The notes under the pieces are model-generated. The model saw only the letters and a program-made list of their open reading frames with translations, had not been told where the DNA came from and made no database searches. Of a stretch of DNA of 51,802 nucleotides, positions 41,538 to 51,096 are shown one piece after another. A program made the translations under genes and the position numbers. Numbering within the stretch: the stretch's first letter is position 1; the number at the start of each line of letters is the position of its first letter. The stretch is from Leptospirales bacterium (GTDB taxonomy: Bacteria > Spirochaetota > Leptospiria > Leptospirales > Leptonemataceae). The stretch spans positions 1 to 51,802 of the forward strand of contig JAIBBN010000018.1 in assembly GCA_019694655.1 (NCBI GenBank). Reading direction: 5' to 3'.

Positions 41538-43064
41538 TCAATTGGCAAAGCGCCGGCGAAAAATGCTCAGCAACATTCCGGCGCCGGCATAACTTACCAG
41601 CAGATGCGATCCGCCGTAACTCATAAAGGAAAGGGGCAATCCTGTCACCGGCAGAAGGCCCAGGGCAATGCCGGCATTGAAAGCCATATGATGAAAGTAC
41701 ATAGCTGCCAGACCGCCGGCCAGCAAGGCGCCAAAGCGGTCGCGCGATTCAAAACTGACCTGCAGGGCGCGCAGCGGAATCAAAAAGAGCAAGGCCAGCA
41801 TCAGTACGCTGCCCAGAAAACCAGTACGCTCCGCCCAGGCGGTGAAAATAAAATCGGTGAACGCTTCAGGCACCAGCGGCCGCGCGCCAACGGTCATATC
41901 GCCTTGAAAAAATCCGCGACCCGTTAGCTCGCCGGAGCCGATGGCCGCCTTTGAGGCGCGAATCTGGTAGGCCAGATCGCGCGGAAATTGATCCGGATTC
42001 ACAAAGGCCGTGATGCGCGCAATCTGGTGGTACTTAAATGAAAGGGTTGTCTGAAAGGTGGCTGCCGCCAGCAGGGCGACGCCGAGGACGCCCAGCGGAA
42101 TGTAAGCCTTGCGCAGTCGCGCCATGCTCTGTCCCTGCGTCATTCGAACAACGAAGAGAGCCAGCGCAATGACGGCGAAAATCGCCCCGAGGATGACGAG
42201 CAAGGTTGTGTTCTCGAGAGCAAGCAGCAAGACGCCGCCAGATTCAAAACGCACAGTATCCGCAGCGTCGCGCAGCGACTGCATCAGTGCGCCGTTGCCC
42301 AGTAGATTTGTTAAGTAGCTTCGATCCTGTTCGGCGATGCCTGCCGGGATGGCGCCGTCGCTCACGAATCGCCAGATGTCCGTTTTCAGGATACGAACCG
42401 CAGGCAAAAGCGACTCTGCGCCCAGAGAGGACAGGCGATCGAGCAGCGGGCTGACCAGCGTGATCTTGTGATACTCAACATAGAGCGGGATCAGCGTCGC
42501 CACGGCCCCCAGCACAACGACTGAGCCAATGTGGTAAATATCTGCGCCTGCCAGAAACAGCATCAGGAAAAGAATGGGAGCAATGGAGACGGCGCCGCCA
42601 AGGTCAGGCTGCACCACGATTAACAACATCGGCAAGAGGGCTATGCCGGCGGGAATGACCAGCGATTGTAGCTTATTTAGTTCTCGTTCCTTCAACTCCA
42701 GGTACTTTGCCAATAACAGAACAGTTGCCAGCTTGGCAATTTCTGAAGATTGGAAGCCAAACCAACCAAATCGAATCCACGAACGCGCGCCCTTGCTTTC
42801 GTCGCCGATGATCATCGTCAACAGCAGCAAAAAGATGCCGATGCCGTAGAGCGGAAGGGCCAATCCGCCAAGAACCTGGTAGTTTACGCGCCTTATAGCA
42901 AAGCAAACAATCAAAGCTAATCCGAAAAATATCAGCTGCCGGTACCAGCGGCCCGGCGGCTCTTCCAGGATCGACTCCTGCGCATAGAGCGTGAAGATCC
43001 CGGCAATGGTAATTGCCGCAGCTGCGCCAAAGAAGATCCAGTCGATTCGCCTGAGTTGGTCCAC
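41538..43064 (-). CDS. rodA: rod-shape SEDS glycosyltransferase RodA
   Basis: Polymerises lipid II glycan for side-wall growth with PBP2. 508 residues, against about 370 in E. coli. The SEDS core is clear: KGARSWIRFGWFGFQSSEIAK, LIVVQPDLGGAV (152-159) and PEAFTDFIFTAWAERTGFLG with the catalytic-position Asp404, ending MSYGGSHLL. An additional segment of about 140 residues (200-345) holds a hydrophilic stretch and two extra membrane helices. It starts with GTG at 43064 with no clear ribosome site. It ends the rod-shape operon 24 bp after mrdA. Confidence 0.93.
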   Translation of the reverse strand: MDQLRRIDWIFFGAAAAITIAGIFTLYAQESILEEPPGRWYRQLIFFGLALIVCFAIRRVNYQVLGGLALPLYGIGIFLLLLTMIIGDESKGARSWIRFGWFGFQSSEIAKLATVLLLAKYLELKERELNKLQSLVIPAGIALLPMLLIVVQPDLGGAVSIAPILFLMLFLAGADIYHIGSVVVLGAVATLIPLYVEYHKITLVSPLLDRLSSLGAESLLPAVRILKTDIWRFVSDGAIPAGIAEQDRSYLTNLLGNGALMQSLRDAADTVRFESGGVLLLALENTTLLVILGAIFAVIALALFVVRMTQGQSMARLRKAYIPLGVLGVALLAAATFQTTLSFKYHQIARITAFVNPDQFPRDLAYQIRASKAAIGSGELTGRGFFQGDMTVGARPLVPEAFTDFIFTAWAERTGFLGSVLMLALLFLIPLRALQVSFESRDRFGALLAGGLAAMYFHHMAFNAGIALGLLPVTGLPLSFMSYGGSHLLVSYAGAGMLLSIFRRRFAN

Positions 43065-43088
43065 TGCTATGCCGCCGGACTGCCTTGC

Positions 43089-45044
43089 CTATTGTTCAAC
43101 CTGCGGCGCTGGCAGCGGCGCCGTCGGACCAGCGCCAGATGGCGCGCTTGCGGCCGCGCCGGCTGGCGGCGAGCCAAGCTCCAGTGCAGCGCTGCCAGCG
43201 CGCGGCGGGATGTAGTCGCGAAATGCGGCGCGAAACATCTCGCCGGCTACAGGCGCCGCCATTGCGCCGCCGCCCATGCCGTACTCAACGAAGACAACGA
43301 TGACCAGTTGCTCTTCGGGCGGAGCGCCGTAAGGCGCAAAGCCGGCAAACCAGGCGTGGTTGCGGCCGCGCGTACGGCTGCGGGTCTGCGCAGTGCCGGT
43401 CTTGCCCGCGATCGGCACCGGAATGGCCATCATATGGCGTGCACTGCCGCGGGAAACTACAGCGCGCAAGCCCTCCTGCACGGTGGCCAGCGAATCCAGC
43501 GATACGGGAGTTTCCGCCAGCAATTGCGGCTGAAAGCGACGCAAAACGCCGTCGTCCACTGGATCGCGCACCTCGCGCACCAGATGCGGACGATACATCT
43601 TGCCGCGATTGGCCAGCGCCGAATAGAACAAGGCCAGCTCCATCGGCGTCGTTTCCAGATATCCCTGTCCGATGGCAAGATTCACCGTGTCGCCGTCATA
43701 CCAGCGACTGGACATGTGCAATTGTTTCCAGCGCGCATCGGGGACGCGTCCTTCCACCTCGCCGGGCAGATCAATTTCCGTCTTGCGATCAAAGCCAAAG
43801 GCGCGTGCGTACTGTATGATCGGGCGCGCGCCGATATGGTAGCCCAGATTGTAGAAGTAGACGTTGCAGCTCTGGGCAATGGCGCCAACCAGGTCATTGG
43901 TTCCATGGCCGGCCTGCCAGCAGTTGAAGTTTGTATCAGGGATGCCGGGCATGCTGGAGTGCAGGGTGAAATGACCGTAGCAGCTGTAGCTGGTGCTGCG
44001 CGTTACATCGTGGCGCGGCGAGGCCTCCAGCGCCGCCAGCGCCACCAGCGGCTTGAATGTTGAGGCAGGCGGAAATTTTGCCTGGGTCACAAGGTTCAAG
44101 AATCCTTCGTGATCGCGCACTTCTTCCAGATGGCGGGCCCGTTGCTCGCTATTGCCGCTGGAGAGAATATTGGGATCGTAACTGGGCTGTGAAATCAAGG
44201 CTACGATCTCGCCCGTCGCCGGACGAATGGCCACTGCGGCGCCGCGCAAACCGCCGTTGATCAAAGCGCGATAGCCGGCGGCCTGAACATTACGATCAAT
44301 CGTCAGAATCAGCGTATTGCCCTGTTCGGTGTAGGCGACCTGCTCTTCAGCATCAATGATGCGGTGGCGCAGCCGAACGCCGTCGGTGCCGCGCAGCTCG
44401 GAATCATAACGCGCCTCGATCCCATCTTTGCCAAGGGTCTGATAGGAAAGGGCCAGGCCCTGGTCCAGTTGAGTGGCCGAGGGCAGGCCGATGTAGCCCG
44501 ACACATGCGCCAGCGCCGGTCCCATGGTATAGTAGCGCATATGTTTGACCAGGAATTCGCCCTGATTGCCAAGATGCAGATCGGCCAGGCGCTCCTCTTC
44601 GCGACGCGTCATGCGCGTCAGCAGAATAATTGATTCGTTCTTGCGCACCAGAGAACGCCACGCGGCCGGCTGCAGGTAGCGGGCAAATTCCGCATAGTCC
44701 CGACCCATCACGCTGCAGAAGCTTTTAAGGAATCGCTCGCCTTCCTCGCGGCTGGCAAAGCGCGCCGGATAGACCACAAAGTCTTTGAATCGAATGTTCT
44801 GCACCAGCGGTTCGTCGCCTGGCTTGTAATTGCGATCAAACATAAGGCCGCGCGGGGCTACGGTGAACTCCTGCCGCGATACAAACTGTCGCGCCCGCCG
44901 GCGATTTTCAGCGCCCTGGACCAGTTGCAAATTGCCAAGCTGAATCAGCAAAGAAAGGATAACCGCGAAAACAACGGCAGTAAGTATGTACAATCGAATC
45001 TGAAACTTTCTCTCCAGGCGCCATTCGTACAGGGAGCGACTCAT
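43089..45044 (-). CDS. mrdA: penicillin-binding protein 2 (class B transpeptidase)
   Basis: Cross-links peptidoglycan in side-wall growth as RodA's partner. 651 residues: N-terminal membrane anchor (about 18-36), dimerisation domain (RQEFTVAPRGLMFDRN), then the transpeptidase. Catalytic triad motifs: STFK with S328, SCN at 392-394 and KTGT with K548. The YETTPMELALFYSALAN-type segment appears as LETTPMELA. The C-terminus is Pro/Ala-rich. It lies 4 bp after mreD and 24 bp before rodA, as in the canonical order. Confidence 0.95.
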   Translation of the reverse strand: MSRSLYEWRLERKFQIRLYILTAVVFAVILSLLIQLGNLQLVQGAENRRRARQFVSRQEFTVAPRGLMFDRNYKPGDEPLVQNIRFKDFVVYPARFASREEGERFLKSFCSVMGRDYAEFARYLQPAAWRSLVRKNESIILLTRMTRREEERLADLHLGNQGEFLVKHMRYYTMGPALAHVSGYIGLPSATQLDQGLALSYQTLGKDGIEARYDSELRGTDGVRLRHRIIDAEEQVAYTEQGNTLILTIDRNVQAAGYRALINGGLRGAAVAIRPATGEIVALISQPSYDPNILSSGNSEQRARHLEEVRDHEGFLNLVTQAKFPPASTFKPLVALAALEASPRHDVTRSTSYSCYGHFTLHSSMPGIPDTNFNCWQAGHGTNDLVGAIAQSCNVYFYNLGYHIGARPIIQYARAFGFDRKTEIDLPGEVEGRVPDARWKQLHMSSRWYDGDTVNLAIGQGYLETTPMELALFYSALANRGKMYRPHLVREVRDPVDDGVLRRFQPQLLAETPVSLDSLATVQEGLRAVVSRGSARHMMAIPVPIAGKTGTAQTRSRTRGRNHAWFAGFAPYGAPPEEQLVIVVFVEYGMGGGAMAAPVAGEMFRAAFRDYIPPRAGSAALELGSPPAGAAASAPSGAGPTAPLPAPQVEQ

Positions 45045-45048
45045 GGTA

Positions 45049-45579
45049 TCATTCCTCCCCCGTTTCGCGGATACGGTAGATCCAACCCATCAGGGTGAAC
45101 CAGAGCGGCGCAATGAATGCGGTGTAAAGGGCTGGACCAAAAAGTGAATAGTTCTTGTTGAAATCGTCAACGATTCCTTGCAAGAGCCAGGTGAGTATTC
45201 GGACGACAAAAGTAGAAATCAATACGAGGACTATAATTGGCAGCGTCCGGCGGCGATCGATTACCCGATTGATTTTACCCAGAAAGAAGCCGCTCAGGGC
45301 ATAAATCAGCGAATGGATCCCGATCAGCGGGGTGAATTCCGCCGAGGACTGGCCAACGACCCAATTGGCGCTGTCCTCAAGCAGGCCCGCAAAGAAGCCG
45401 ACCCACAAGCCGGTTAGCTCTCCTCGAAACAATGCAAAGAAGATTACAAACATCAACAGGAAGTCCGGATTGATGATGCCGGTGTTCATGAAGCTGAAGT
45501 TCAGACTCAAGAACTGGATGTCCTTGAGAAAATAGCAGATCGCCATGCCGAGGGCGATGACTCCGCTTTCGATCAACAT
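45049..45579 (-). CDS. mreD: rod-shape-determining membrane protein MreD
   Basis: Integral-membrane component of the elongasome. 176 residues with about five hydrophobic segments, among them FLLMFVIFFALFRG, LTGLWVGFFAGLLEDS and TLPIIVLVLISTFVV. The family motif GxxxGxxAGLLED is recognisable as GLWVGFFAGLLED. The start (ATG 45579) directly follows the mreC stop, suggesting coupling, and mrdA begins 4 bp after its end. Confidence 0.9.
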   Translation of the reverse strand: MLIESGVIALGMAICYFLKDIQFLSLNFSFMNTGIINPDFLLMFVIFFALFRGELTGLWVGFFAGLLEDSANWVVGQSSAEFTPLIGIHSLIYALSGFFLGKINRVIDRRRTLPIIVLVLISTFVVRILTWLLQGIVDDFNKNYSLFGPALYTAFIAPLWFTLMGWIYRIRETGEE

Positions 45580-46752
45580 CTATGGATTTCCTGCGCCCGG
45601 CGAGGGCAAATTGAAGTTCTGGATGCGCCTTCGGGGCGGTTGCTGGGTTTCGCCCGGTTTTTCCGCTGCGGCGCCCGGGTTCGGGACGGGATTCGCTTCC
45701 GGCAATGGTTGCGGAGCGCTCTGGGCGGCATTGGTCGGAGCAGCGCCGCTGTCGTTGTCGCGACGTCGCCGCGCAGTCTCGCGCAACGTGGAATCCGTAT
45801 AAACCGGAGGTCCGAATTCTGTTTCCAGATGCTCTTCCCATCGTTCCCGCTGATCCCAGCCGCTGGACCAGGGCGTTGGCCGCTTCAGCAAGACCGAGAC
45901 GATGTCCAGATTCTCGATCGGGGCGATGGGTTGGATGTAGGCGGTACGAAAATCATTCTCGCGCGGCCCTTCGCCCCGGACAAAGCCGATGGGAATACCC
46001 GCAGGAAAGACGCCGCCTTCGCCGCTGCTGTATACGATTTGATCCTTCGGAATGGCTGAATCGGTGTGCGAAAGGATGGCCCGGTTCGGATCGCTATCTG
46101 CAGTAATGAAGGTGATGATTGGCTCCAGTGAACGGCCGCTGTTGCCGTTGAGTATTGCCCATTGACCTGAGTCGCCAATGCGTACGCCCATCTGAAAGCC
46201 AGGGTGAACCAGCGGTTGAACTACAGCCGTGCTGGAGTCGACAGAAACAATGACGCCGACCAGACAGCGGATCAGATTCTGATTGGCGTCATGGGCCCGG
46301 GCGATTACCGGCATCAAGGGCGTTACGCCCTGGTCGGCGCCGCGATTGATGATGATGCGCGGCGACAGAGTGTTCAGACGCGCGCCGATGACCTGAGCGC
46401 GTACTTCCGGATAGTCTGCAGAGGGCAGAAAGCCCAGCGCTTCGCGCAGTTTCTCGTTTTCGCGGCGCAGCAAGTCGAACTTGTCCTTTTCCAGGCGGTG
46501 CTCTTCCAGCGCTTTCTGCGCCTGCTCATAGCGTTGTTCCAGTTCGCGGTACTTATCCAGTTCTACCCAGATGGCGCCGCCAAAGCTCAAACCGGAATTC
46601 AGAGTGGAAGTGAAGCGATCGGCCAGTCGGCCAAAATAGCCCATGCCCTGTGAGAACGGATTCCGTTGCCAGAGGAGGCTGATCAGCGAAAAGCCGATGC
46701 AAAACGTCAGGCTGAAGCTGTTGCGGTTCCGCCAGAGTATGTCCCAGAGCAT
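45580..46752 (-). CDS. mreC: rod-shape-determining protein MreC
   Basis: Periplasmic scaffold linking MreB to PBP2. 390 residues: membrane anchor (about 13-33), coiled coil (about 60-105; RYEQAQKALEEHRLEKDKF with RRENEKLREALGF), then the MreC beta domains with VIGARLNTLSPRIIINRGAD and KDQIVYSSGEGGVFPAGIPI. The last 80 residues are Pro/Gln-rich and probably flexible. The order mreB-mreC-mreD is conserved; a 157-bp gap without an evident hairpin separates it from mreB. Confidence 0.94.
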   Translation of the reverse strand: MLWDILWRNRNSFSLTFCIGFSLISLLWQRNPFSQGMGYFGRLADRFTSTLNSGLSFGGAIWVELDKYRELEQRYEQAQKALEEHRLEKDKFDLLRRENEKLREALGFLPSADYPEVRAQVIGARLNTLSPRIIINRGADQGVTPLMPVIARAHDANQNLIRCLVGVIVSVDSSTAVVQPLVHPGFQMGVRIGDSGQWAILNGNSGRSLEPIITFITADSDPNRAILSHTDSAIPKDQIVYSSGEGGVFPAGIPIGFVRGEGPRENDFRTAYIQPIAPIENLDIVSVLLKRPTPWSSGWDQRERWEEHLETEFGPPVYTDSTLRETARRRRDNDSGAAPTNAAQSAPQPLPEANPVPNPGAAAEKPGETQQPPRRRIQNFNLPSPGAGNP

Positions 46753-46909
46753 GGCCCGATTTCTCCCGCCTATTCAGGAAGCCGATCGCGGAGCAAACAT
46801 CGCTGGCGTCGCTCCACAGGTCCCGGTAATTTTGACAGCGCACTCATGGGCGCAGGCAGCATCGACCGATTTGTCTCTCATTCAACGGTCCGGCGGTCTG
46901 CGATCGGCC

Positions 46910-47932
46910 TTATTTCATTCCTGACCGAACGTACTTCAATTCGTCCAGGTATTTCCCGGTGCCCATCACCACGCAGGTCAACGGATTCTCGGCCCGAAAG
47001 ACGGGGACGCCAGTTTCCTTACTCAGGAACTTGTCCAGACCCTTGAGCAGGCAGCCCCCGCCGGTCATTACAATGCCGCGTTCGACGATATCGGCGGCCA
47101 GCTCCGGAGGGGTGCGCTCCAGGGTCGACTTAACGGCTTCGAGAATGGCGTCGATAGGCTCCTTCAACGCCTTGCGGATCTCGTTGGAATCAATTTCCAG
47201 GGTGCGCGGCAGGCCGCTGATCGCATCGCGGCCGCGCAGCTCCATCACCTCGGTTTTCTTCTCGGGGTAGGCATTGCCGATGGTCAGCTTCACATCTTCG
47301 GCCATGCGCTCGCCAATGACCAGGTTGTACTGCGTTCTGAGATAGCGAATGATTGCTTCGTCAAACTCGTCGCCGCCGATGCGAATCGAATCGGCGATGA
47401 CCATGCCGCCCAGGGAAATAACGGCGATCTCCGTAGTTCCGCCGCCAATATCGACAATCATAGTGCCGGCGGGCTCGTTGATTGGAACGTTGGCGCCAAT
47501 GGCGGCAGCCAGGGCTTCCTCAATCAGCAGGATTTCGCGCGCCCCGGCTTGCTCCGCCGATTCACGCACGGCGCGTTTTTCCACCTCAGTGATTCCCGAT
47601 GGAACGCCAATGACCATACGCGGCTTGACCAGCGTGGTGCGCTTGTGCACCTTCTGGATGAAGTAGCGGATCATCTTTTCTACGGTTTCGAAGTCGGCAA
47701 TAACGCCGTCTTTCATCGGTCGGATGGCAACGATGTCGCCGGGCGTGCGTCCAAGCATACGCTTCGCTTCGTGACCTACGGCCAGAACCTTGCCGGTGGA
47801 AGACTGAACGGCAACGACCGACGGCTCGGACAGGACAATGCCCATTCCTTTGACATGCACCAGGGTATTGGCAGTACCCAGATCGATGCCCATGTCGTTG
47901 GAGAACATGCCGTAGATTCTATCCAGGAACAT
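46910..47932 (-). CDS. mreB: actin-like rod-shape protein MreB
   Basis: Cytoplasmic actin homologue that forms membrane filaments guiding wall synthesis. 340 residues. Nucleotide-binding blocks are intact: [13 protein letters not shown] (phosphate 1), [18 protein letters not shown] (phosphate 2 region) and [15 protein letters not shown] (adenosine). [10 protein letters not shown] and [13 protein letters not shown] are also typical of MreB. It is the first gene of the rod-shape operon. A small hairpin lies in the gap to the upstream TPR-like gene. Confidence 0.97.
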   Translation of the reverse strand: MFLDRIYGMFSNDMGIDLGTANTLVHVKGMGIVLSEPSVVAVQSSTGKVLAVGHEAKRMLGRTPGDIVAIRPMKDGVIADFETVEKMIRYFIQKVHKRTTLVKPRMVIGVPSGITEVEKRAVRESAEQAGAREILLIEEALAAAIGANVPINEPAGTMIVDIGGGTTEIAVISLGGMVIADSIRIGGDEFDEAIIRYLRTQYNLVIGERMAEDVKLTIGNAYPEKKTEVMELRGRDAISGLPRTLEIDSNEIRKALKEPIDAILEAVKSTLERTPPELAADIVERGIVMTGGGCLLKGLDKFLSKETGVPVFRAENPLTCVVMGTGKYLDELKYVRSGMK

Positions 47933-47962
47933 GGATTCGATTTCCCTGCTGCGTTTTGGGCG

Positions 47963-47979
47963 ACCATCCAGCGGATGGT
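47963..47979 (-). terminator. short perfect hairpin before mreB
   Basis: ACCATCC (47963-47969), AGC, GGATGGT (47973-47979): a perfect 7-bp stem with a 3-nt loop. On the minus strand it lies between the TPR-like gene end and the mreB start. No T-run follows, so a terminator is doubtful; a protein site or RNA structure is possible. Confidence 0.3.
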
Positions 47980-48046
47980 TACCAGCCCGCCCATGGCGTC
48001 GCAGGGGGGCCTGCCGTCAAGCAAAGGATGTTGCAGCGCCCCACGC

Positions 48047-49060
48047 TCAAGGCGTTGCGGGCTTCACAGCCTCAATGCGCTCTTCGAGGAAGGGGTCGGC
48101 GCCGCCGGCCAGCTGTAAGGCCTGCTCAAAGTAGGGCAGCGCCGCCAGCTTGCCGCGCTGGACCAGAAACACCTCGCCTTCCAGTCGCGCCGCTTCGCTG
48201 GCATAGAGCGGAGATTCAGTCGATTGCTGTTTGACCTGACGCGCCAGATAAAGGGCCTGCAAATAGTCGCGCGAATGCAAGGCGCCGTGCGCGAGGATCA
48301 GGATGCGCGCCCGCTCGCTCAGCGCAAGGCGAGGAACCGCGCCTGCTGCCGCAGGCGCTGCCACCTGTGCGGCAAGCGCTGTGAGCTCGCCATTCTTGCC
48401 GAGAATTGAGTAGAGCGCCATACCGATCCAATCGCGCAACGCCAGTTGCGGGCCGCTGAGTTCTTCCGCTTTGGCGCGCGCCAGCAGCTCCAGCAGCTGT
48501 GGATCTGTCCGGCCAGTGTAGAAAAGGTCTCCGTAGACCAGGGCCAGATGCGCCGCCGAGGAGTGCTTCAACTCGGGCTCGAGCGCCAGCGCCTTGCGCA
48601 TTTCTCGAGAGATGCGCAAGGCCAGCGCGGCAATGCCCATGCGACCTTCTTCCGCGGCCGCCGGCTGTGGAAGGTAGCCCCGTCCGCTGAGCTGCACCAG
48701 CGAGTCGCCATCCAGCGGGGCGCGCAAGGCCAGCTCATAGAAGTCAAGGAGTCCCTGATAGTAGAAGAATTCAGGGTCCCCTGGCTTGTTCCGGCCATGA
48801 ATCTCCAGTAGCTTGCGTATATCCTTCAGACTCTCCAGCAGATCAGCGCTGTCGCCGGTGCGCTTCTGCCACCGCTCTTCGAGATCATCCAGTTTGCGCT
48901 CAATGCGCAAGATTGCATCGCCAGTGATGCGATAGTAAATGCGCGTACCGAACCAGTAGCTCAAAAACGCGACCGCAACCGCCAATCCGGCGAGTAACGC
49001 CCAGAGCCACCGGCGTCCCGGTTTGCGACGCGAAGTAACGCGGTAGTCTCGGGTGAGCAT
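48047..49060 (-). CDS. membrane-anchored TPR-like protein
   Basis: 337 residues. A basic stretch (RRKPGRR) and one membrane helix (about 17-37) precede a soluble helical domain with degenerate TPR-like hairpins, for example YYQGLLDFYELALRA, AHLALVYGDLFY and ALPYFEQALQLAGG at the end. It probably assembles proteins on the periplasmic side. ATG 49060 is used; the 32-codon upstream extension contains no membrane start logic and is rejected. It is upstream of mreB on the same strand, 114 bp away. Confidence 0.74.
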   Translation of the reverse strand: MLTRDYRVTSRRKPGRRWLWALLAGLAVAVAFLSYWFGTRIYYRITGDAILRIERKLDDLEERWQKRTGDSADLLESLKDIRKLLEIHGRNKPGDPEFFYYQGLLDFYELALRAPLDGDSLVQLSGRGYLPQPAAAEEGRMGIAALALRISREMRKALALEPELKHSSAAHLALVYGDLFYTGRTDPQLLELLARAKAEELSGPQLALRDWIGMALYSILGKNGELTALAAQVAAPAAAGAVPRLALSERARILILAHGALHSRDYLQALYLARQVKQQSTESPLYASEAARLEGEVFLVQRGKLAALPYFEQALQLAGGADPFLEERIEAVKPATP

Positions 49061-49142
49061 GCAATGAGGACCGGGCAACGCCGGCAAGGGCGCTGACGTT
49101 TGAAACCTTATTTCTTGAGCGCAAGGGAAGGGCCAGAGATTT

Positions 49143-49772
49143 TCAGGCGGCGCCAACCTGCGCGCGCCGTTTCAGGTACTGCCGGACCTGTTCGAATTGA
49201 TCTGTCAAAAACAGCGGCGCTGGAACCGCAGGGCTGGAGGGCAGCAGAGCCAGACCGCCCGACTGAAAGAGAATTTGCTCCAGTTCGCTGGCAGTGTAAC
49301 TGTAGATAGCCGGTCCGCACAGAATGCGAAAGGCGGCAGCATCGATCGACATTGTGCCAGCGCCAATGCGCTTCAATTCTGGAAAGAGTTTGAGCATTTG
49401 GTCGCCGTCGCCGCTTTGCAGCCGAAAGATGCGGCGGCCATAGTCCAGATAGAGCGTTCCCTGCACCGTGATGCCGCTGTCCGGGTTTTGCCGATGGGGG
49501 CGGGCGGCCGACAACACGCGCAGCGTCTCGGCCAGACCTTCCAGCTCTACGCGACGAAAGGCCGAGGGCGAAGCTGGCACACTGGCGCCGGACTCTACGC
49601 TGTAAGGCGGGGGAACAAGCGGCGATGCGGGCCCTTCCGCTGTCTGCCGCAGGCCTTCGCTGGCGGCGGCCGGGCGCTGCAGCGCAGGTCGGCCAGTATG
49701 AAACAGCGCATAGGCAACGTAAGCTATGCACGCTGCGCCGCCGGCAATTAACAAGAAAGCCGCCCAGACCAT
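49143..49772 (-). CDS. membrane-anchored protein of unknown function
   Basis: 209 residues. A single N-terminal membrane helix (1-23, ending ALFHTG) is followed by a Pro/Ala-rich linker (30-75) and a compact domain with GTLYLDYGRRIFRLQSGDGD and AAFRILCGPAIYSY. Unknown family. The layout (anchor, linker, small domain) fits an envelope accessory. It is 82 bp upstream of the TPR-like gene on the same strand and divergent from the PpiD-like gene at 49858. Confidence 0.66.
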   Translation of the reverse strand: MVWAAFLLIAGGAACIAYVAYALFHTGRPALQRPAAASEGLRQTAEGPASPLVPPPYSVESGASVPASPSAFRRVELEGLAETLRVLSAARPHRQNPDSGITVQGTLYLDYGRRIFRLQSGDGDQMLKLFPELKRIGAGTMSIDAAAFRILCGPAIYSYTASELEQILFQSGGLALLPSSPAVPAPLFLTDQFEQVRQYLKRRAQVGAA

Positions 49773-49857
49773 ACTATGCCTACATCATCGGCCGCCGGGA
49801 GTCTCCTGCCGTCGATTTTCCGCTGGCGGCGGAGGCCATAGAACAAAAGCTGCGCCG

Positions 49858-51096
49858 GTGAATGATGCACTCGAGTTACTGAAGAAAGGCGCCGCCTGGT
49901 TGATCATCGCAATGCTGGCGATTATCATGGGCATCGGACTGGTATTCAATCGCGGCGCCTCGCGGGAATACATGGATCAGCTGGCGCAGAGCGGCAGACT
50001 GGGCGAATTCGATGGCCAGGAACTGGACAGGGCGCTGCTAGCCGCCGCCGATTCGCGCTGCGAGGCGCAGTACAACCTGTTTGCGGCGCAACTGTCCGCC
50101 CAATTTGGCGGCCAATCCAACCAGGATTTTTCGCGCTTCTTCAACCGGGCCCAATGCCGGCGCGGCCAGCTCACGGAAACCTACGGCCTGGCCAAGCTTG
50201 GCGAGAGACTTGGACTCGATGTAACGGAAGAGAAGATCATAGCCGATGTGGCCGAAGAAGCGCGCAATCTGCATGGCAATCAGAACTCGGTCCTGCCTGA
50301 AGACCGTATGCCGGTGGAAGAAATTTACCGGCGACGACTGCTGGCATTGCCGCTACGGACGCGTCGGCTGTTGCGCCGCGCCGAGCTGGCCTCCACTCAG
50401 CTTTACAATTCAGGTCATCTGGTCAGCCAATCGATGGTTCGCGCCAGCATGCTGGCCCAGACTACCAGCTTCGACGCTCGTATCATTCGTTTCACCAATC
50501 CGCAATTGCAGGATTTGATCCGGCAGAAAATGACCATTACTGAAGATCAAATTCGCAGAGAATATGATGCGGAACAGGCCAGGCTGGAGGAGTCGCAACG
50601 CAAGCCCTACGAGAGTGAGAAACTCTTCACCGAGAATCGACTGCGCACCCGTCTGGCTCAAGAAGAAATGAACCGGCGTCGCAAAACGTTGACCGAACTG
50701 CCGCGCGGCTTTTCGATCCAGCAGGCGGAGCAGCTGTTGGGAATGACGGCCGAGCGTGCAGTCAATGTATCGCTCAGTTCCGTAGGCAGCGTCAAGCTGA
50801 GCAGCGGACAGCTCGTTTCACTGGCCATTCCAGCCTTCATGACGGAACTGGCCACCCGGGGTGCAGGCGCTGGCGCCGGCGTCTACGTCGACGGCGAATA
50901 CACAATGGTGGCTGCGATTGATGCCGTGCATACCCCCAACCAGCCGGCTGCGGCCGCATCGCTGGACCGCAAGCGCGAAGAAATCAACGGTCAGCTTGGC
51001 AATCAGGCGCGGGGCTATTTGCAAAACGAAGAAATATTGCGTGGTCGCTTCCATATTCCCGGGGAAGAGCAATCGCCTGTGGACCAGGAACAGTGA
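49858..51096 (+). CDS. SurA/PpiD-like membrane-anchored protein
   Basis: 412 residues. A membrane anchor (about 13-30, LIIAMLAIIMGIGLVF) and a large helical domain resembling the SurA/PpiD N-terminal chaperone region: LTETYGLAKLGERLGLDV, VEEIYRRRLLALPLRTRRLL and a TITEDQIRREYDAEQARLEE segment. No parvulin isomerase motif is evident, so chaperone function without isomerase activity is likely. GTG 49858 is chosen because the anchor begins there; 44 codons of upstream frame are rejected. Its stop overlaps the cheX start as GTGA. Confidence 0.76.
   Translation: MNDALELLKKGAAWLIIAMLAIIMGIGLVFNRGASREYMDQLAQSGRLGEFDGQELDRALLAAADSRCEAQYNLFAAQLSAQFGGQSNQDFSRFFNRAQCRRGQLTETYGLAKLGERLGLDVTEEKIIADVAEEARNLHGNQNSVLPEDRMPVEEIYRRRLLALPLRTRRLLRRAELASTQLYNSGHLVSQSMVRASMLAQTTSFDARIIRFTNPQLQDLIRQKMTITEDQIRREYDAEQARLEESQRKPYESEKLFTENRLRTRLAQEEMNRRRKTLTELPRGFSIQQAEQLLGMTAERAVNVSLSSVGSVKLSSGQLVSLAIPAFMTELATRGAGAGAGVYVDGEYTMVAAIDAVHTPNQPAAAASLDRKREEINGQLGNQARGYLQNEEILRGRFHIPGEEQSPVDQEQ

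Noticed and set aside
43056-44063. 335-codon plus-strand ORF opposite mrdA
   Set aside because: Reverse-strand shadow of the transpeptidase domain.
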